This document shows, in pieces, positions 52,570 to 64,000 of a stretch of 64,000 nucleotides of DNA. This DNA comes from Rhodospirillaceae bacterium (GTDB taxonomy: Bacteria > Pseudomonadota > Alphaproteobacteria > Rhodospirillales > Rhodospirillaceae). A model generated the notes under the pieces. That model had not been told where the DNA came from and did no database searches. It saw only the letters and a program-made list of their open reading frames with translations. Numbering within the stretch: the stretch's first letter is position 1; every line of letters starts with the position of its first letter. The translations under genes and the position numbers were made by a program. The stretch covers positions 81,470 to 145,469 of the forward strand of contig CANJSF010000001.1 in the NCBI GenBank assembly GCA_947476925.1, written 5' to 3'.

Positions 52570-54132
52570 CTATTTCAACCAAGCCACGACACGCTCAGCG
52601 ACGTCTGGCAGCATGGCCGCCTGCGGCGTTGCCAGGGCTGCGTGGTACTTGGTCAGCAGATTGTCGACCGACACGCTCATGACGTCGAGGATGGGCGACG
52701 GATAAACCCCCATCCACATCACCACAACGATGATCGGAGCTAGGATGGCGATTTCGCGCGCATCCAAATCAAGCATCGCCTTCACATCGTCTTTAACGAG
52801 TTCGCCATAAACCACACGACGATAGAGATACAGCATATACGCAGCGCCCAAAATAACGCCGGTGGCTGCAAGCAATGACACCCAGGTATTGACTTGGAAC
52901 GCGCCAGCCAGAACCAAGAATTCGCCGACGAAACCAGACGTGCCGGGCAAGCCAACCGAAGCCAACATGAAAATCATGAATGCGAATGCATACTTCGGCA
53001 TGTTGTTTGCCAGGCCGCCGTAACGCGCGATTTCACGTGTGTGCAAGCGGTCGTAGACAACACCAACACAAAGGAACAAAGCGCCAGACACAACACCGTG
53101 CGAGAGCATCTGGAAGATTGCGCCCTCAACACCTTGCTTATTGGCCGTAAAGATACCAATCGTGACGTAACCCATGTGCGCGACAGATGAATAAGCAATC
53201 AGCTTTTTCATATCGTCTTGCACCAAAGCCACGAGCGACGTGTAGATCACGGCAATGATCGACAACGTAAAGACCATCGGCGCAAAATAGGCGCTGGCTT
53301 CCGGCAACATCGGCATCGACAATCGCAAGAAGCCGTAACCGCCCATTTTCAGCAACACGCCGGCCAGAATGACCGAACCCGCAGTTGGCGCATCAACGTG
53401 CGCATCGGGCAACCACGTGTGAACCGGCCACATCGGCATTTTAACTGCGAATGAAGCAAACATGCCTAGCCACAGCCAATATTGCATATTGGCGGCAAAC
53501 TTAGCGTTCATCAGTGTTGGGATGTCGGTTGTACCGACTTGCAAATACATGGCCAAGATGGCGACCAGCAACAGCACCGAGCCCGTGAGCGTATAGAGGA
53601 AAAATTTAAAGGCGGAATACACACGACGCCCGCCGCCCCAAATACCGATAATCAAGAACATCGGCATCAGCACGCCTTCGAAGAACACGTAGAACAAAAC
53701 CATATCCAACGCGCAGAACATACCGACCATCATCGTTTCCAGAATCAGGAACGCGATCATGTATTCGCGCACCATTTTCTCGATGGCGTGCCAACTCGCT
53801 AAAATGCAGATGGGCGTGAGGAAAGTGGAAAGAATGACGAACGGCATGGAAATGCCATCCACGCCCATGCGATAGGCCATGTTCAACTGCGGCAGCCAGT
53901 CAACCTTCTCTTCAAATTGGAAGGCGGCCGTACTGGCATCAAACCCAAACCAGATTGTCAACGAAAGCAAAAATGTTGTGACCGTGACCAGCAATGCCAC
54001 TTGGCGCGCTTGTTGCGCGACGACGGCTTCTTCGCCGCGAATTGACAGAATGATGATCGCGCCCACCACAGGCAGGAACGTGATGACCGAGAGGATCGGC
54101 AGATCGTCGAGGAATGTGACTAACGCGTCCAT
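52570..54132 (-). CDS. nuoM: NADH-quinone oxidoreductase subunit M
   Basis: 520 residues, another antiporter-like proton-pumping subunit with about 14 membrane helices. Key blocks are the Glu-containing [60 protein letters not shown], and [16 protein letters not shown]. It lies between nuoL and nuoN, 4 bp after nuoL's stop. Nothing odd in length. Confidence 0.96.
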   Translation of the reverse strand: MDALVTFLDDLPILSVITFLPVVGAIIILSIRGEEAVVAQQARQVALLVTVTTFLLSLTIWFGFDASTAAFQFEEKVDWLPQLNMAYRMGVDGISMPFVILSTFLTPICILASWHAIEKMVREYMIAFLILETMMVGMFCALDMVLFYVFFEGVLMPMFLIIGIWGGGRRVYSAFKFFLYTLTGSVLLLVAILAMYLQVGTTDIPTLMNAKFAANMQYWLWLGMFASFAVKMPMWPVHTWLPDAHVDAPTAGSVILAGVLLKMGGYGFLRLSMPMLPEASAYFAPMVFTLSIIAVIYTSLVALVQDDMKKLIAYSSVAHMGYVTIGIFTANKQGVEGAIFQMLSHGVVSGALFLCVGVVYDRLHTREIARYGGLANNMPKYAFAFMIFMLASVGLPGTSGFVGEFLVLAGAFQVNTWVSLLAATGVILGAAYMLYLYRRVVYGELVKDDVKAMLDLDAREIAILAPIIVVVMWMGVYPSPILDVMSVSVDNLLTKYHAALATPQAAMLPDVAERVVAWLK

Positions 54133-54136
54133 AGGT

Positions 54137-56071
54137 TTAGCCCGCCCCGCCCGCGACGAACCACGTCACGAATGCTGCGATGCCGACAATCATGGCAAAC
54201 GCGTAGTGATATAAATAACCCGACTGAACGGCACCCAAACGCTTGGCCGCGCGCGCGATTAAAGACGACAAACCATCGGGCCCAAAGCCATCGATGATGT
54301 ATGTGTCTCCACCTTTCCAGAACCACTTACCAAAGCGGAAAACATTTTTGGTGAAAATGAAATCGTAGACTTCGTCGAAGTACCACTTGTTGAGAAGGAA
54401 CTGATAGACGCCCGGAAATGCGCCGGCAATTTTGGCCGGTAGATCTGTGCGGCGTATGTAAAGGAAATAAGCCAGCAAAATGCCGGAAAAGCTGACGACT
54501 AGTGGCGAGGCAACGACCCAGCCCGGCACATGATGTGCTGCTTCGATAACATCATGGCCTGCTGTAGTGCCAATAGCCTCACGCCAGAATTCGGCCCGTC
54601 CCTCGCCCACGAACACGTCGTGACCTAAAAAGCCCGCGAATAGTGCACCCAAGGCCAGACCGCCCAAGGGGATGGTCATGATCAGCGGGCTTTCATGGAC
54701 GTGTTCCATGGTGTGGTGGTCAGCGCGGGGCTTGCCGTGAAAGGTAAGGAACAGCAAACGCCAGGAATAAAACGCCGTCATAAATGCAGCCGCGAGGCCG
54801 AGAACAAAAGCAAAGCGGCCAGCCGGTGAACCCGCGCCGTATGCCGCTTCGAGAATCATGTCTTTGGAATAGTAGCCCGCGAAGAACGGAATACCTGCCA
54901 GCGCCAAACTGCCAATCCACATTACAGTGTAGGTGAACGGAATCTTTTTCCAGATGCCGCCCATTTTACGAATGTCTTGTTCTTCCGACATGGCATGGAT
55001 CACCGATCCAGCACTGAGGAACAACAACGCCTTGAACCATGCATGCGTCATGAGGTGGAAAATGCCAGCCTGATAGGCCGACACACCGCAGGCAAAGAAC
55101 ATGTAGCCCAGCTGCGAGCATGTCGAATAGGCAATGATACGCTTGATGTCGTTTTGCACGCAGCCGATGGTCGCGGCAAAGAATGCCGTCGATGCGCCGA
55201 TCAGGGTGACAACAGTGAGTGCATCAGGCGCCAATTCAAACAGCGGCGACATGCGCGCCACCAAGAACACGCCGGCGGTGACCATCGTTGCGGCATGAAT
55301 CAGGGCAGAGACCGGTGTTGGGCCTTCCATGGCATCGGGCAGCCACGTGTGCAGGAAGAGTTGCGCCGACTTCCCCATAGCGCCGACAAACAGCAGCAAG
55401 CAAATAATTGTCATGGCGTGCCAATCGCGGCTGAAGAAATGCACGCTGGCATCGGCCTTTGCGGGGGCAGCCTGGAAGATCACATCGAAATTTACGGCAT
55501 CGAACAGCACAAACACGCCAAAGATGCCGAGCAAGAACCCAAAGTCACCCACGCGATTGACGACGAACGCTTTAATAGCCGCCGCGCAAGCTGACGGTTT
55601 TTTAAACCAGAAACCAATGAGCAGGTACGAAACAACCCCCACCCCTTCCCAGCCGAAAAACAATTGAACCAAATTATCAGCCGTTACCAACATCAACATC
55701 GCGAAGGTGAATAGCGACAGATACGCCATAAAGCGTGGTTGGCTATCGTCGTGGTGCATATAGCCCACAGCGTAAATGTGAATGAGCGTCGAGACGCAAG
55801 TGACGGTCATCACCATCACCGAAGACAGCGTATCGAAACGCAAGGCCCAATTGGCCTCGAAAGTGCCGGACGTCAGCCACGTCGCAACGGGCAGCACTTG
55901 GTCTTTCCCGCCCAGCGCGACTTCCGAGAAAATCGGGATTGAGCATAGGGCGGCTATACCGACGCCAAGGCAGGTAACGATGTGCGCGCCGCGGTCGCCG
56001 ATGGCGCGGCCGAAGAAACCCGCGATAAACGCGCCGAGCAAGGGCATAAAGACGGCAAGATAATACGTCAC
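54137..56071 (-). CDS. nuoL: NADH-quinone oxidoreductase subunit L
   Basis: 644 residues, the distal antiporter-like subunit with the long lateral helix. Blocks seen: [40 protein letters not shown] with [28 protein letters not shown], and [20 protein letters not shown]. The C-terminal helix HL and last membrane helix are present. It lies between nuoK and nuoM with 8 and 4 bp gaps. Confidence 0.96.
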   Translation of the reverse strand: MTYYLAVFMPLLGAFIAGFFGRAIGDRGAHIVTCLGVGIAALCSIPIFSEVALGGKDQVLPVATWLTSGTFEANWALRFDTLSSVMVMTVTCVSTLIHIYAVGYMHHDDSQPRFMAYLSLFTFAMLMLVTADNLVQLFFGWEGVGVVSYLLIGFWFKKPSACAAAIKAFVVNRVGDFGFLLGIFGVFVLFDAVNFDVIFQAAPAKADASVHFFSRDWHAMTIICLLLFVGAMGKSAQLFLHTWLPDAMEGPTPVSALIHAATMVTAGVFLVARMSPLFELAPDALTVVTLIGASTAFFAATIGCVQNDIKRIIAYSTCSQLGYMFFACGVSAYQAGIFHLMTHAWFKALLFLSAGSVIHAMSEEQDIRKMGGIWKKIPFTYTVMWIGSLALAGIPFFAGYYSKDMILEAAYGAGSPAGRFAFVLGLAAAFMTAFYSWRLLFLTFHGKPRADHHTMEHVHESPLIMTIPLGGLALGALFAGFLGHDVFVGEGRAEFWREAIGTTAGHDVIEAAHHVPGWVVASPLVVSFSGILLAYFLYIRRTDLPAKIAGAFPGVYQFLLNKWYFDEVYDFIFTKNVFRFGKWFWKGGDTYIIDGFGPDGLSSLIARAAKRLGAVQSGYLYHYAFAMIVGIAAFVTWFVAGGAG

Positions 56072-56079
56072 GGCTGCCC

Positions 56080-56403
56080 CTAGCCTTTCATCTGATTGAT
56101 GTCTTCGACCTCAATCGAGCGGCGGTTGCGGTAGAACACCACAACAATGGCAAGCCCAATGGCTGCCTCGGCCGCTGCGACGGTCAGCACAAGCATGGTA
56201 AACACCTGCCCGGCGAGGTCGTTGAGGAATGACGAGAACGATACAAGGTTGATGTTTACCGACAACAGCATCAACTCAATCGACATCAATATGACGATGA
56301 GGTTTTTGCGGTTTAGGAAAATACCGAAAATGCCCAGCGTAAACAAAATTGCGCTAACGGTGAGATAGTGCCCAAGCCCAATGTGCAATAGACCGCTTTC
56401 CAT
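56080..56403 (-). CDS. nuoK: NADH-quinone oxidoreductase subunit K
   Basis: 107 residues with three membrane helices, typical size. Two conserved Glu residues that carry protons are in [20 protein letters not shown] (Glu) and [20 protein letters not shown]. Its start overlaps the nuoJ stop by 1 bp. Confidence 0.96.
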   Translation of the reverse strand: MESGLLHIGLGHYLTVSAILFTLGIFGIFLNRKNLIVILMSIELMLLSVNINLVSFSSFLNDLAGQVFTMLVLTVAAAEAAIGLAIVVVFYRNRRSIEVEDINQMKG

Positions 56404-57020
56404 TATGCGATCCCCTTACCGACCGGAACTTTGACAATCTCGACAGTGTCTTCCTTGCGGCGATTGACCTGGGTGGAGATGTCTTGTTTGCGCACGCCCG
56501 GGCGGCGACGCATGGTAAGAACGATGGAGCCAATCATCGCCACCAGCAGCACAAGCCCTGCGGCTTGAAACACATATACATACTGAGTGTACATAATTAG
56601 GCCCAAGGCTTCGGTATTAGGCACTTGCGCCATATCAGGTGTGACCGCAAGGCGCAGCGATTGCGCTTCGGGTGCCATAGCCCAGCCGCCAAATACCAGC
56701 GCCAATTCCACCAGCAATACGATTCCAATGAAGGCGCCCACCGGCAGATACTTCATGAAGCCTTCGCGAATGATGGCGACGTTGATATCAAGCATCATCA
56801 CGACGAACAGGAACAACACGGCCACCGCGCCGACATAAACGACAACCAAAATCATCGCCAAAAACTCAGCGCCCAGCAGCAAGAACAAGCCGGCCGCATT
56901 GAAGAACGTCAATATCAGCCACAACACCGAGTGAACCGGGTTGCGCTGCAAAATAACGTTCAGTGCCGAGACGATGGCAATGAACGAAAAAAGATAAAAA
57001 GCGAGCGAGGCGACGATCAT
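56403..57020 (-). CDS. nuoJ: NADH-quinone oxidoreductase subunit J
   Basis: 205 residues, membrane subunit with five helices; the conserved [20 protein letters not shown], then VVMMLD, with the pi-bulge helix near residue 60, is evident. The C-terminus is hydrophilic ([20 protein letters not shown]). It lies 7 bp after nuoI and overlaps nuoK by 1 bp. Confidence 0.95.
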   Translation of the reverse strand: MIVASLAFYLFSFIAIVSALNVILQRNPVHSVLWLILTFFNAAGLFLLLGAEFLAMILVVVYVGAVAVLFLFVVMMLDINVAIIREGFMKYLPVGAFIGIVLLVELALVFGGWAMAPEAQSLRLAVTPDMAQVPNTEALGLIMYTQYVYVFQAAGLVLLVAMIGSIVLTMRRRPGVRKQDISTQVNRRKEDTVEIVKVPVGKGIA

Positions 57021-57027
57021 CTCTGCA

Positions 57028-57516
57028 TTACCTATAGGGCGCGTTCAACTCGAGGCGCTTCGCTAATTCTTTTTCCCAACGATCGCCGTTCGAAAGCAGT
57101 TTGTCTTTGTTGTAGAGCAGCTCTTCGCGGGTCTCGGTGGCGAACTCAAAATTTGGACCTTCAACGATGGCGTCCACCGGGCAGGCCTCTTCGCAGAAGC
57201 CGCAGTAGATGCACTTGGTCATGTCGATGTCATAACGCGTGGTGCGGCGGCTGCCGTCGTCACGCGGTTCTGCTTCAATGGTGATGGCTTGGGCTGGGCA
57301 AATGGCTTCGCACAGTTTGCACGCAATGCAACGTTCTTCGCCGTTCGGGTAGCGACGCAAAGCATGCTCACCGCGAAACCGTGGGCTCAGTGGCCCCTTC
57401 TCGTAGGGATAGTTCAACGTGACTTTGGGCCCAAACATATACTTCAACGTCAGCCACATGCCCGAGAGCAACTCGGACAGCAGAAACGAACGGGCGGTGC
57501 GGTCTAAGAATGCCAT
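57028..57516 (-). CDS. nuoI: NADH-quinone oxidoreductase subunit I
   Basis: 162 residues from the ATG at 57516 ([20 protein letters not shown]), the normal size; the longer frame to 57582 overlaps nuoH. It carries two 4Fe-4S clusters N6a and N6b in [12 protein letters not shown] and [12 protein letters not shown], linking the peripheral arm to quinone. The start helix lies on the membrane face. It lies between nuoH and nuoJ. Confidence 0.96.
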   Translation of the reverse strand: MAFLDRTARSFLLSELLSGMWLTLKYMFGPKVTLNYPYEKGPLSPRFRGEHALRRYPNGEERCIACKLCEAICPAQAITIEAEPRDDGSRRTTRYDIDMTKCIYCGFCEEACPVDAIVEGPNFEFATETREELLYNKDKLLSNGDRWEKELAKRLELNAPYR

Positions 57517-57527
57517 GCCATCCCTCC

Positions 57528-58538
57528 CTAAACCGGAACCCGGCCGGTGTAGACCAAGAACCCCGCCGTCGCGACCAGCCAAATGAGGGAGAGCGGCAAG
57601 AAGACTTTCCAGCCTAAACGCATCAGTTGGTCGTAGCGATAACGCGGGAACGTGGCACGCACCCAGATCATCAGGAACAAGCAGAACGAAATCTTAAGCG
57701 CGAACCATACAATGCCCGGCACGGCATTCAGGATCGCGATGTCGAACGGTGCCAGCCATCCCCCGAGGAACAAGATGGTCACAACGCCCGACATCATGAT
57801 CATGTTGGCGTATTCGCCCAAGAAGAATAGCGCGAACGCCATGGACGAATACTCGGTCATAAAACCGGCAACAAGTTCAGACTCTGCTTCGGGCAAGTCA
57901 AACGGATGGCGATTGGTCTCGGCTAATACCGAGACAAAGAAAATGACGAACATCGGAAAGTGCGGGATGAAGAACCACAGCCCCTTCTGCGCCATGACAA
58001 TCTCGGACAAGTTCAAGGTGCCCGCCGTCAGCAAAACCGAGATCATGACGAAGCCGATAGAGACTTCGTAACTGACCATTTGCGCCGCCGAGCGCATGGC
58101 ACCCAAGAACGCGTAACGGCTATTGGACGCCCAGCCGGCCATGACGATGCCATAGACGCCTAGAGATGAGACGGCAAACAGATACAAGATTCCAACGTTG
58201 ATGTTGGCGATATACCAACCTTCGTTCACCGGAATCACCGCCCAGGCAATCATCGCCAGCGAGAACGTCACCATCGGTGCAAGGAAAAACACCACGGGGC
58301 TCGAGCCTGTCGGCAGAACCGTTTCTTTGGTGAGCAGTTTGACGGCGTCGGCGAAGGGTTGTAGCAGGCCGAACCAACCCACCACGTTGGGGCCGATACG
58401 CATTTGCATGGCACCAATGATGCGCCGCTCGGCATAGGTGACATAAGCCACAGCCACCAGCAGCGGCACAACGAACAGCAAGATCTTGGCCAAAATCAAG
58501 ATCAGCGGCAGCAGGTATCCGGTCCAGAACTCAGCCAT
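57528..58538 (-). CDS. nuoH: NADH-quinone oxidoreductase subunit H
   Basis: 336 residues with about eight membrane helices, housing the quinone chamber at the membrane interface. Conserved blocks are [58 protein letters not shown] with [15 protein letters not shown], and [20 protein letters not shown]. It overlaps the nuoG stop by 8 bp. Confidence 0.96.
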   Translation of the reverse strand: MAEFWTGYLLPLILILAKILLFVVPLLVAVAYVTYAERRIIGAMQMRIGPNVVGWFGLLQPFADAVKLLTKETVLPTGSSPVVFFLAPMVTFSLAMIAWAVIPVNEGWYIANINVGILYLFAVSSLGVYGIVMAGWASNSRYAFLGAMRSAAQMVSYEVSIGFVMISVLLTAGTLNLSEIVMAQKGLWFFIPHFPMFVIFFVSVLAETNRHPFDLPEAESELVAGFMTEYSSMAFALFFLGEYANMIMMSGVVTILFLGGWLAPFDIAILNAVPGIVWFALKISFCLFLMIWVRATFPRYRYDQLMRLGWKVFLPLSLIWLVATAGFLVYTGRVPV

Positions 58539-60573
58539 GGGTGCCGGTCCTTGCCTTGCTGCCCATCACAAATTCCTCGGTGCACTGCGCCATGGTACGC
58601 GAGGCGCGGCTGATGGGGTCGGTCATGTAGTAATTCTTGATCGGGTAGTTAAAGCCCGTGGCGGCAATGGTCCCCGCCGTGCCAAAGGGTTTCCATTCAG
58701 CCTTGGTCACACTGTCGATCGCAGCAAAAATCGGGTTAGCCGCGCGCATTGCGGCGCGAACCTGATCGAGCGAATCAAACGGCAGTTTTTTGCCTAAGGC
58801 TTCCGACAGCGCGCGAACAATGGCCCAATCTTCGCGGGCATCTCCCGGCGGGAACACAGCACGTTCGGCGCGCTGTACGCGGCCTTCAGTGTTCACATAA
58901 GTTCCGCTCTTTTCGGTGTAGGCCGAACCAGGCAGCACCACATCGGCGCGATGTGCGCCCTTGTCGCCATGGTGGCCTTGGTAAATCACGAACGCTTTGC
59001 CCAATTTAGCAGTGTCGATTTCATCGGCGCCTAACAAATAGACGACCTCGATTTCGCCTTTACTTGCTGCATCTAAAATGCGGCGCGTGTCTTTACCACC
59101 GGCACCGGGCGCAAAACCAACATCCAACCCGCCGACGCGCGCGGCTGCCGTGTGCAACACGTTGAAACCGTTCCACCCCTCTTTTACCACGCCGGTTTGT
59201 TCGGCCACGCGGCGCGCAGATTCCAAAATCGCTGCGCCGTCCGGGCGGGTCAGAGCGGCCATGCCCAGAATAATCATGGGCGTTTTTGAGCCTTCAGGCG
59301 GTTTACATGCCGCTATTAAGTCAGGCGACGCGCCAACCCAATGGTACGGATAGGTGAGGTCAAGTTTTTCACCAATAACGCTAATGTGGACTCCGCCTCT
59401 CAGATAACGCTTGCGAATGCGAGCGTTGATAATCGGCGCTTCCTTGCGGGGGTCCGCACCAACAATCAGCAGTGCGTCAGCTTGGTCAATTCCAGCAATT
59501 CCGCTGTTGAATAAATACGATGCGCGCACAGCGGGGTCGACCGCGGCGCCATCTTGGCGGCAATCAAGGTTGGGGCTGCCCAGCGAAGACATGAGTTGCT
59601 TTAAAGCAAACATCGCTTCGGCATCGACCAAGTCGCCAGCCAACGCGGCAACTTTAGTGCCGGGCAGGTTTTTTACCTTCGCGGCAATCGCGGCAAATGC
59701 TTCGGCCCAGGTCGCTTCTTTGAGCTTGCCATTCGCACCACGCACATAAGGCTTATCTAGGCGTTGGTATTGCAAGCCATCGCAAGCATGACGGCCTTTG
59801 TCGGACAACCATTCTTCGTTCACGATCTCATTCAAGCGTGGCAACACGCGCATGACTTCGCGGCCACGGGCATCAACGCGCACGGCTGATCCCACCGCAT
59901 CCATGACGTCGATGGTTTCAGTTTTGCGCAATTCCCAAGGGCGGGCCGAAAACGCATATGGTTTGCTGGTCAACGCACCCACAGGGCACAAGTCAACCAC
60001 ATTGCCCGACAGCTCCGAGCTCAGCGCTTTTTCCAAATAGGTCGTGATCTCCATATCTTCGCCGCGACCTGTCGCGCCTAACTCTTGTACGCCCGCCACT
60101 TCCGTCGCAAAACGTACACAGCGCGTGCAATGAATGCAGCGCGTCATGATGGTCGAGACCAGCGGCCCCATGTTTTTGTCTTTAACCGCGCGCTTGGCTT
60201 CGTCGTAGCGCCCGCGATCTGTGCCATAGGCCATGGCCTGATCTTGCAAATCACACTCGCCGCCCTGGTCGCAAATCGGGCAATCCAGCGGGTGGTTGAT
60301 CAGCAAGAACTCCATAACGCCGTTGCGCGCCTTGTTAGCTTTATCCGAGCGCGTATGCACGACCATACCTTCGGCCACCGGCATCGCGCACGAGGCAACA
60401 GGCTTGGGCGATTTTTCAACTTCAACCAGACACATACGGCAGTTGCCGGCAATCGACAGCCGCTCGTGGTAACAAAAGCGCGGAATCTCAACACCCGCGA
60501 GTTCAGCCGCTTGGATGATGGTTGTATTGGGTGGCACTTCAACTGATTTGCCGTCGATGGTGAGCTTGGTCAT
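58531..60573 (-). CDS. nuoG: NADH-quinone oxidoreductase subunit G
   Basis: 680 residues, the largest peripheral-arm subunit. The N-terminal ferredoxin-like region holds a 2Fe-2S site ([20 protein letters not shown], plus a later Cys) followed by the [20 protein letters not shown] and [16 protein letters not shown] 4Fe-4S motifs. The rest is a molybdopterin-oxidoreductase-like domain without the cofactor, common to alphaproteobacterial and mitochondrial forms. It lies between nuoF and nuoH. Confidence 0.95.
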   Translation of the reverse strand: MTKLTIDGKSVEVPPNTTIIQAAELAGVEIPRFCYHERLSIAGNCRMCLVEVEKSPKPVASCAMPVAEGMVVHTRSDKANKARNGVMEFLLINHPLDCPICDQGGECDLQDQAMAYGTDRGRYDEAKRAVKDKNMGPLVSTIMTRCIHCTRCVRFATEVAGVQELGATGRGEDMEITTYLEKALSSELSGNVVDLCPVGALTSKPYAFSARPWELRKTETIDVMDAVGSAVRVDARGREVMRVLPRLNEIVNEEWLSDKGRHACDGLQYQRLDKPYVRGANGKLKEATWAEAFAAIAAKVKNLPGTKVAALAGDLVDAEAMFALKQLMSSLGSPNLDCRQDGAAVDPAVRASYLFNSGIAGIDQADALLIVGADPRKEAPIINARIRKRYLRGGVHISVIGEKLDLTYPYHWVGASPDLIAACKPPEGSKTPMIILGMAALTRPDGAAILESARRVAEQTGVVKEGWNGFNVLHTAAARVGGLDVGFAPGAGGKDTRRILDAASKGEIEVVYLLGADEIDTAKLGKAFVIYQGHHGDKGAHRADVVLPGSAYTEKSGTYVNTEGRVQRAERAVFPPGDAREDWAIVRALSEALGKKLPFDSLDQVRAAMRAANPIFAAIDSVTKAEWKPFGTAGTIAATGFNYPIKNYYMTDPISRASRTMAQCTEEFVMGSKARTGTHG

Positions 60574-60590
60574 TTTGTTCGCAAGCTCCC

Positions 60591-61889
60591 TTAAGCGGCT
60601 TTGGCGCTGGCGCGCGTTTTTGCATCACGATAGGCCGAGATGCGCCGCTCGAGTTCAGGTCGGAAATGGCGGATCAAACCTTGGATGGGCCAAGCCGCCG
60701 CATCGCCCAGTGCGCAGATGGTGTGACCTTCAACCTGATAGGTCACGCGCTCGAGCGTATCGATTTCCTGCAACGTTGCATCGCCTTTGACCATGCGTTT
60801 CATCACGCGCGCCATCCAGCCGGTGCCTTCGCGGCACGGCGTGCATTGGCCGCAGCTCTCGTGCTTATAAAATGCCGACAAGCGCGCAATTGCAGCAACG
60901 ATATCGGTGGACTTGTCCATCACCATCACAGCAGCTGTGCCAAGCCCCGACTTCACATCTCGCAGGGCATCGAAGTCCATCAATACGTTGTCGCAAATAG
61001 CTTTGGGTAACACCGGCACCGACGCACCGCCGGGAATGACGGCTAGCAAATTATCCCAACCGCCGCGCACCCCGCCTGCGTGTTTCTCAATCAGTTCTTT
61101 CAGCGGAATGCTCATGGCATCTTCGACGTTGCACGGATTGTTGACGTGCCCGGAGATGCAAAACACTTTCGTGCCAGCGTTGTTGGGACGGCCAAAGCCT
61201 GCAAACCACGAGGCCCCACGACGCAAAATCGTCGGTGCGACGGCAATGCTTTCCACATTGTTCACTGTGGTCGGGCAACCATAAAGGCCAACACCCGCCG
61301 GGAACGGCGGCTTTAAGCGCGGCTGGCCCTTCTTGCCTTCCAAACTTTCGATCAACGCGGTTTCTTCGCCGCAGATGTACGCGCCTGCCCCGCGATGGAG
61401 ATACAAATCAAACTTCCAACCTGAACCACAGGCGTTATCGCCAATCAGGCCGGCGGCATAGGCTTCGTCGATCGCAACTTGCAGGTTCGAGGCTTCGTTA
61501 TAAAACTCGCCGCGAATGTAGATATAGCAAGCATGCGCACGCATCGCGAAGCTGGCGATCAGGCAGCCTTCGATCAGCTTGTGCGGATCGAAGCGCAGCA
61601 TATCGCGGTCTTTGCATGTGCCCGGCTCACCTTCGTCGGCATTCACCACCAAATAGTGAGGCCGGTCGCTTTCGGTCTTGGGCATGAACGACCATTTCAG
61701 ACCAGTAGGGAAACCCGCACCGCCACGACCACGCAAGCCCGAGCGTTTCATCTCATCGATGATCCAGTCGGCGCCCATATCCAAAATCTCTTTTGTGCCC
61801 TGCCAATCGCCGCGCGATTTGGCTCCGGCCAGCCGCCAGTCATGGTGGCCGTAGAGATTGGTAAAGATGCGGTCTTTGTCTGCGAGCAT
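60591..61889 (-). CDS. nuoF: NADH-quinone oxidoreductase subunit F
   Basis: 432 residues. NuoF binds FMN and NADH and takes the hydride. The FMN/NADH region has [20 protein letters not shown] near residue 52 and [20 protein letters not shown]; the N3 4Fe-4S site is [12 protein letters not shown] with a later Cys in [19 protein letters not shown]. It lies between nuoE and nuoG, 17 bp before nuoG. Confidence 0.96.
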   Translation of the reverse strand: MLADKDRIFTNLYGHHDWRLAGAKSRGDWQGTKEILDMGADWIIDEMKRSGLRGRGGAGFPTGLKWSFMPKTESDRPHYLVVNADEGEPGTCKDRDMLRFDPHKLIEGCLIASFAMRAHACYIYIRGEFYNEASNLQVAIDEAYAAGLIGDNACGSGWKFDLYLHRGAGAYICGEETALIESLEGKKGQPRLKPPFPAGVGLYGCPTTVNNVESIAVAPTILRRGASWFAGFGRPNNAGTKVFCISGHVNNPCNVEDAMSIPLKELIEKHAGGVRGGWDNLLAVIPGGASVPVLPKAICDNVLMDFDALRDVKSGLGTAAVMVMDKSTDIVAAIARLSAFYKHESCGQCTPCREGTGWMARVMKRMVKGDATLQEIDTLERVTYQVEGHTICALGDAAAWPIQGLIRHFRPELERRISAYRDAKTRASAKAA

Positions 61890-61898
61890 CGGTTCTAC

Positions 61899-62591
61899 TC
61901 AGGTTTTCGGCGCTGCGGCTTTTGCCGCGGCGTCTGCTTTAGCTTTTTCAAACGCCGCCTTGGCCGCGCCGAGATCTTGCATCGGCGGTGGCGTCGGCGC
62001 GTCATTCAGGCTCGTGAAATTGCCCAGCGGCGCGGAATGCACGCGGCCATTTTGTGGGCCTGCTTTGGGCTTTTCACCACGCTTCAAGGCATCAATAATT
62101 TTTCCAATCGACGCTGCGTCAACATCTTCGAAATAGTCATCGCCGATTTGCGCCATCGGCGCATTCACACATGCGCCGGCGCACTCAACTTCCATCAAGC
62201 TGAATTTTCCATCGGCCGTGCGTTCGCCCAGGCCAATGCCCAGCTTTTCTTTGCACGCGTGAACGACCGCGTCAGAGCCACGCAACTGGCAGGGCAAGTT
62301 TGTGCACACTTGAATGTGATGCTGACCAACGGGGTGAAGTTCGAACATGGTGTAGAAAGTGGCAACCTCCAGCACGCGGATCGAGGCCATACCGAGCATT
62401 TGCGCGATGACGTCGATGGCTGGGCGCGTCACCCAACCTTCTTGGCGCTGCGCTAAATCGAGCAACGGCATCACAGCGCTGGCCTGTCGGCCTGCGGGAT
62501 ACTTGGCAATAATGCGCTTGGCGCGCTCCGAATACTCTGGCTTGAACGCAAAGCTAGCCGGTTGATCGGGGCTGAGTTGACGCACGCTCAT
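61899..62591 (-). CDS. nuoE: NADH-quinone oxidoreductase subunit E
   Basis: 230 residues, thioredoxin-like 2Fe-2S (N1a) subunit. Cluster ligands are Cys in [13 protein letters not shown] and [20 protein letters not shown]. The C-terminal 60 residues are an Ala/Lys/Pro-rich extension ([20 protein letters not shown]), seen in other alphaproteobacteria. Its start overlaps the nuoD stop by 4 bp. Confidence 0.95.
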   Translation of the reverse strand: MSVRQLSPDQPASFAFKPEYSERAKRIIAKYPAGRQASAVMPLLDLAQRQEGWVTRPAIDVIAQMLGMASIRVLEVATFYTMFELHPVGQHHIQVCTNLPCQLRGSDAVVHACKEKLGIGLGERTADGKFSLMEVECAGACVNAPMAQIGDDYFEDVDAASIGKIIDALKRGEKPKAGPQNGRVHSAPLGNFTSLNDAPTPPPMQDLGAAKAAFEKAKADAAAKAAAPKT

Positions 62592-63790
62592 CGGTCGACC
62601 TCGCCGAACACGATATCAATAGAACCCAGCACTGCAGGCACGTCGGGCAGCATGTGGCCGCGCAACATGAAATCCATACCTTGCAAGTGCACAAAACCTG
62701 GGGCGCGAATGCGGCAGCGATACGGACGGTTCGTGCCATCCGAGACAATGTAAACGCCAAACTCACCCTTCGGCGCTTCAACGGCGGCATACACCTCGCC
62801 CGCTGGAACTTTGTAGCCTTCGGTATAAAGCTTGAAGTGATGGATCAGCGCTTCCATCGACGACTTCATTTCGGCGCGCGGTGGCGACATGATTTTGCGA
62901 TCATTCACTCGCACTGGGCCGGTTGGCATTTTCTCTAAGCACTGTTTGATAATGCGAATGGACTGGCGCATTTCTTCGACACGCACGAGATAGCGATCAT
63001 AGCAATCGCCATTCTTGCCGATGGCGATGTCGAATTCCATGTCCTCGTAGCCATCGTAGGGCTGCGATTTGCGCAGATCCCACGCCACGCCCGAGGCGCG
63101 CAAGTTTGGTCCCGTGAACCCCCAAGCGATTGCTTCGTCTGCGGTCACGCGACCGATATCAACAACACGTTGTTTGAAAATGCGGTTCTCGGTCAGCAAA
63201 CCTTCCATGTCGTCGATGACTTTGGGGAATTTATTTGCCCAGGCCATCATCCGGTCGGTTAAACCGGCGGGCAGATCAAGCGACACGCCACCCGGGCGCA
63301 CGTAAGCGGCATGCATTCGCGCGCCGCACACTGCGTCGTAAAACTCCATCAATTTTTCGCGTTCTTCAAATGTCCACAGGAACGGCGTCATCGCGCCGAC
63401 ATCCATGGCATATGACGCAATGTTCATGATGTGGTTGAGAATGCGCGTCAGCTCGCAAAATAACATGCGAATGTATTTCGCACGCGGTGGCGGCTCGATG
63501 CCTAGTAGACGTTCCACGGCAATCGCAAACGCCTGCTCTTGGTTCATCGGAGAGACGTAATCGAGGCGGTCAAAATACGGGACGGCCTGAAGATAGCTTT
63601 TGTATTCGATTAGCTTTTCTGTGCCACGATGGAGCAAGCCAATGTGCGGATCAACGCGATCAATAACTTCGCCGTCCATTTCAAGCACCAAGCGCAACAC
63701 GCCGTGTGCCGCTGGGTGCTGCGGCCCGAAGTTGATCGTATAGTTCTCGATCTCGACGTCAGCTTTATTTGTGGTGGCGGTGTTGGACAT
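62588..63790 (-). CDS. nuoD: NADH-quinone oxidoreductase subunit D
   Basis: 400 residues, 49-kDa subunit that forms the quinone pocket with NuoB. The start [20 protein letters not shown] contains the quinone-pocket His region, followed by [20 protein letters not shown], and the C-terminal [20 protein letters not shown] plus DIVFGEVDR ends as usual. It is separate from NuoC, unlike the E. coli fusion. It lies 3 bp after nuoC. Confidence 0.96.
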   Translation of the reverse strand: MSNTATTNKADVEIENYTINFGPQHPAAHGVLRLVLEMDGEVIDRVDPHIGLLHRGTEKLIEYKSYLQAVPYFDRLDYVSPMNQEQAFAIAVERLLGIEPPPRAKYIRMLFCELTRILNHIMNIASYAMDVGAMTPFLWTFEEREKLMEFYDAVCGARMHAAYVRPGGVSLDLPAGLTDRMMAWANKFPKVIDDMEGLLTENRIFKQRVVDIGRVTADEAIAWGFTGPNLRASGVAWDLRKSQPYDGYEDMEFDIAIGKNGDCYDRYLVRVEEMRQSIRIIKQCLEKMPTGPVRVNDRKIMSPPRAEMKSSMEALIHHFKLYTEGYKVPAGEVYAAVEAPKGEFGVYIVSDGTNRPYRCRIRAPGFVHLQGMDFMLRGHMLPDVPAVLGSIDIVFGEVDR

Positions 63791-63793
63791 AAA

Positions 63794-64000
63794 TTAAGCC
63801 TTCCCCGCCGTCGCTTTTTCGTCGCCAGGAAGGGTCGTGCGCAAACCTTCCCAGGGGCTGAGGAAATCGAAGTTGCGAAAATCTTGCGTCAACTTAACGG
63901 GCTCGTAAATCACCCGCTTCTGGTTTTCGTCGTAACGCATTTCCACATAGCCCGTCAGCGGGAAGTCTTTGCGCAAAGGGTGACCATCAAACCCGTAGTC
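63794..64000 (-). CDS. nuoC: NADH-quinone oxidoreductase subunit C (C-terminal part, cut by window edge)
   Basis: The final 68 codons of NuoC are in the window. [20 protein letters not shown] is the family signature (30-kDa subunit), followed by [20 protein letters not shown] and a tail. It continues past the right edge, where nuoB and nuoA would be expected on the same strand. Confidence 0.93.
   Translation of the reverse strand, partial: DYGFDGHPLRKDFPLTGYVEMRYDENQKRVIYEPVKLTQDFRNFDFLSPWEGLRTTLPGDEKATAGKA

Noticed and set aside
61479..62456. 325-codon plus-strand frame opposite nuoE and nuoF
   Set aside because: Shadow frame; both minus-strand genes are certain.
1..64000. tRNA, rRNA, CRISPR, prophage or insertion sequence
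   Set aside because: Gaps between genes were read on both strands; no cloverleaf, repeat-spacer array or transposase was seen.

Overview
The window is a stretch of chromosome from an alphaproteobacterium. Three things support this. The gene order trpGDC-moaC-moeA … lexA-comEC-gltX … gltA-lpxB-lpxA-fabZ-lpxD-skp-bamA-rseP-dxr-cdsA-uppS-frr-pyrH-tsf-rpsB … dnaE-lolD-lolC-proS … mce-rnj-coaX-birA-nuoN→nuoC is the class's conserved housekeeping backbone. LexA has an alphaproteobacterial GAAC-N7-GAAC operator. LpxI takes the place of LpxH, and ProRS is of the short form. A sphingomonad-style TonB receptor and several twin-arginine-exported enzymes are also present. I cannot name the genus from sequence alone.

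Layout. 1-2262 (minus): an O-GlcNAc-transferase-like protein without TPRs, cut by the window edge, and a divergent polysaccharide deacetylase. 2403-7067 (plus): a tightly overlapped trpG-trpD-trpC-moaC-moeA operon with a small exported NTF2-like gene at its end. 7078-12921: an accessory block with an exported two-domain VOC protein, a TonB-dependent receptor, an exported tyrosine phosphatase and a small membrane protein behind an operator-like inverted repeat. 13063-17252: lexA, a degenerate HPt-like protein paired with a response regulator, and comEC. 17355-23124: gltX, an exported thiamine-diphosphate enzyme with a c-type cytochrome, gltA and an orphan mini rod protein. 23121-37895 (minus): outer-membrane and lipid A biogenesis, isoprenoid and phospholipid genes and translation factors, including a fused lpxI-lpxB gene. 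38081-38220: remnant of an XRE regulator. 38228-45917 (minus): dnaE, an alpha/beta hydrolase with His at the nucleophile position, lolD, lolC and proS. 46006-51110: two exported proteins, mce, rnj, coaX and birA. 51116-64000: complex I genes nuoN to nuoC, with nuoC cut by the right edge.

How it works together. The 23-36 kb block makes lipid A (LpxD, LpxA, LpxI-LpxB, FabZ), folds outer-membrane proteins (Skp, BamA), processes membrane stress signals (RseP) and supplies isoprenoid and phospholipid precursors (Dxr, UppS, CdsA). Frr, Tsf, RpsB and PyrH serve growth, and LolCD exports lipoproteins. The nuo operon gives NADH:quinone oxidoreductase. The more unusual content sits in cassettes inserted between backbone genes: moeA/lexA, lexA/comEC, gltX/gltA, gltA/lpxB and dnaE/lolD. 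The strongest candidates for something new are the LpxI-LpxB fusion, the Tat-exported ThDP enzyme with its cytochrome c, the HPt-like protein lacking its phospho-accepting histidine, and the His-nucleophile hydrolase. I saw no tRNA, rRNA, CRISPR array, insertion sequence or prophage.
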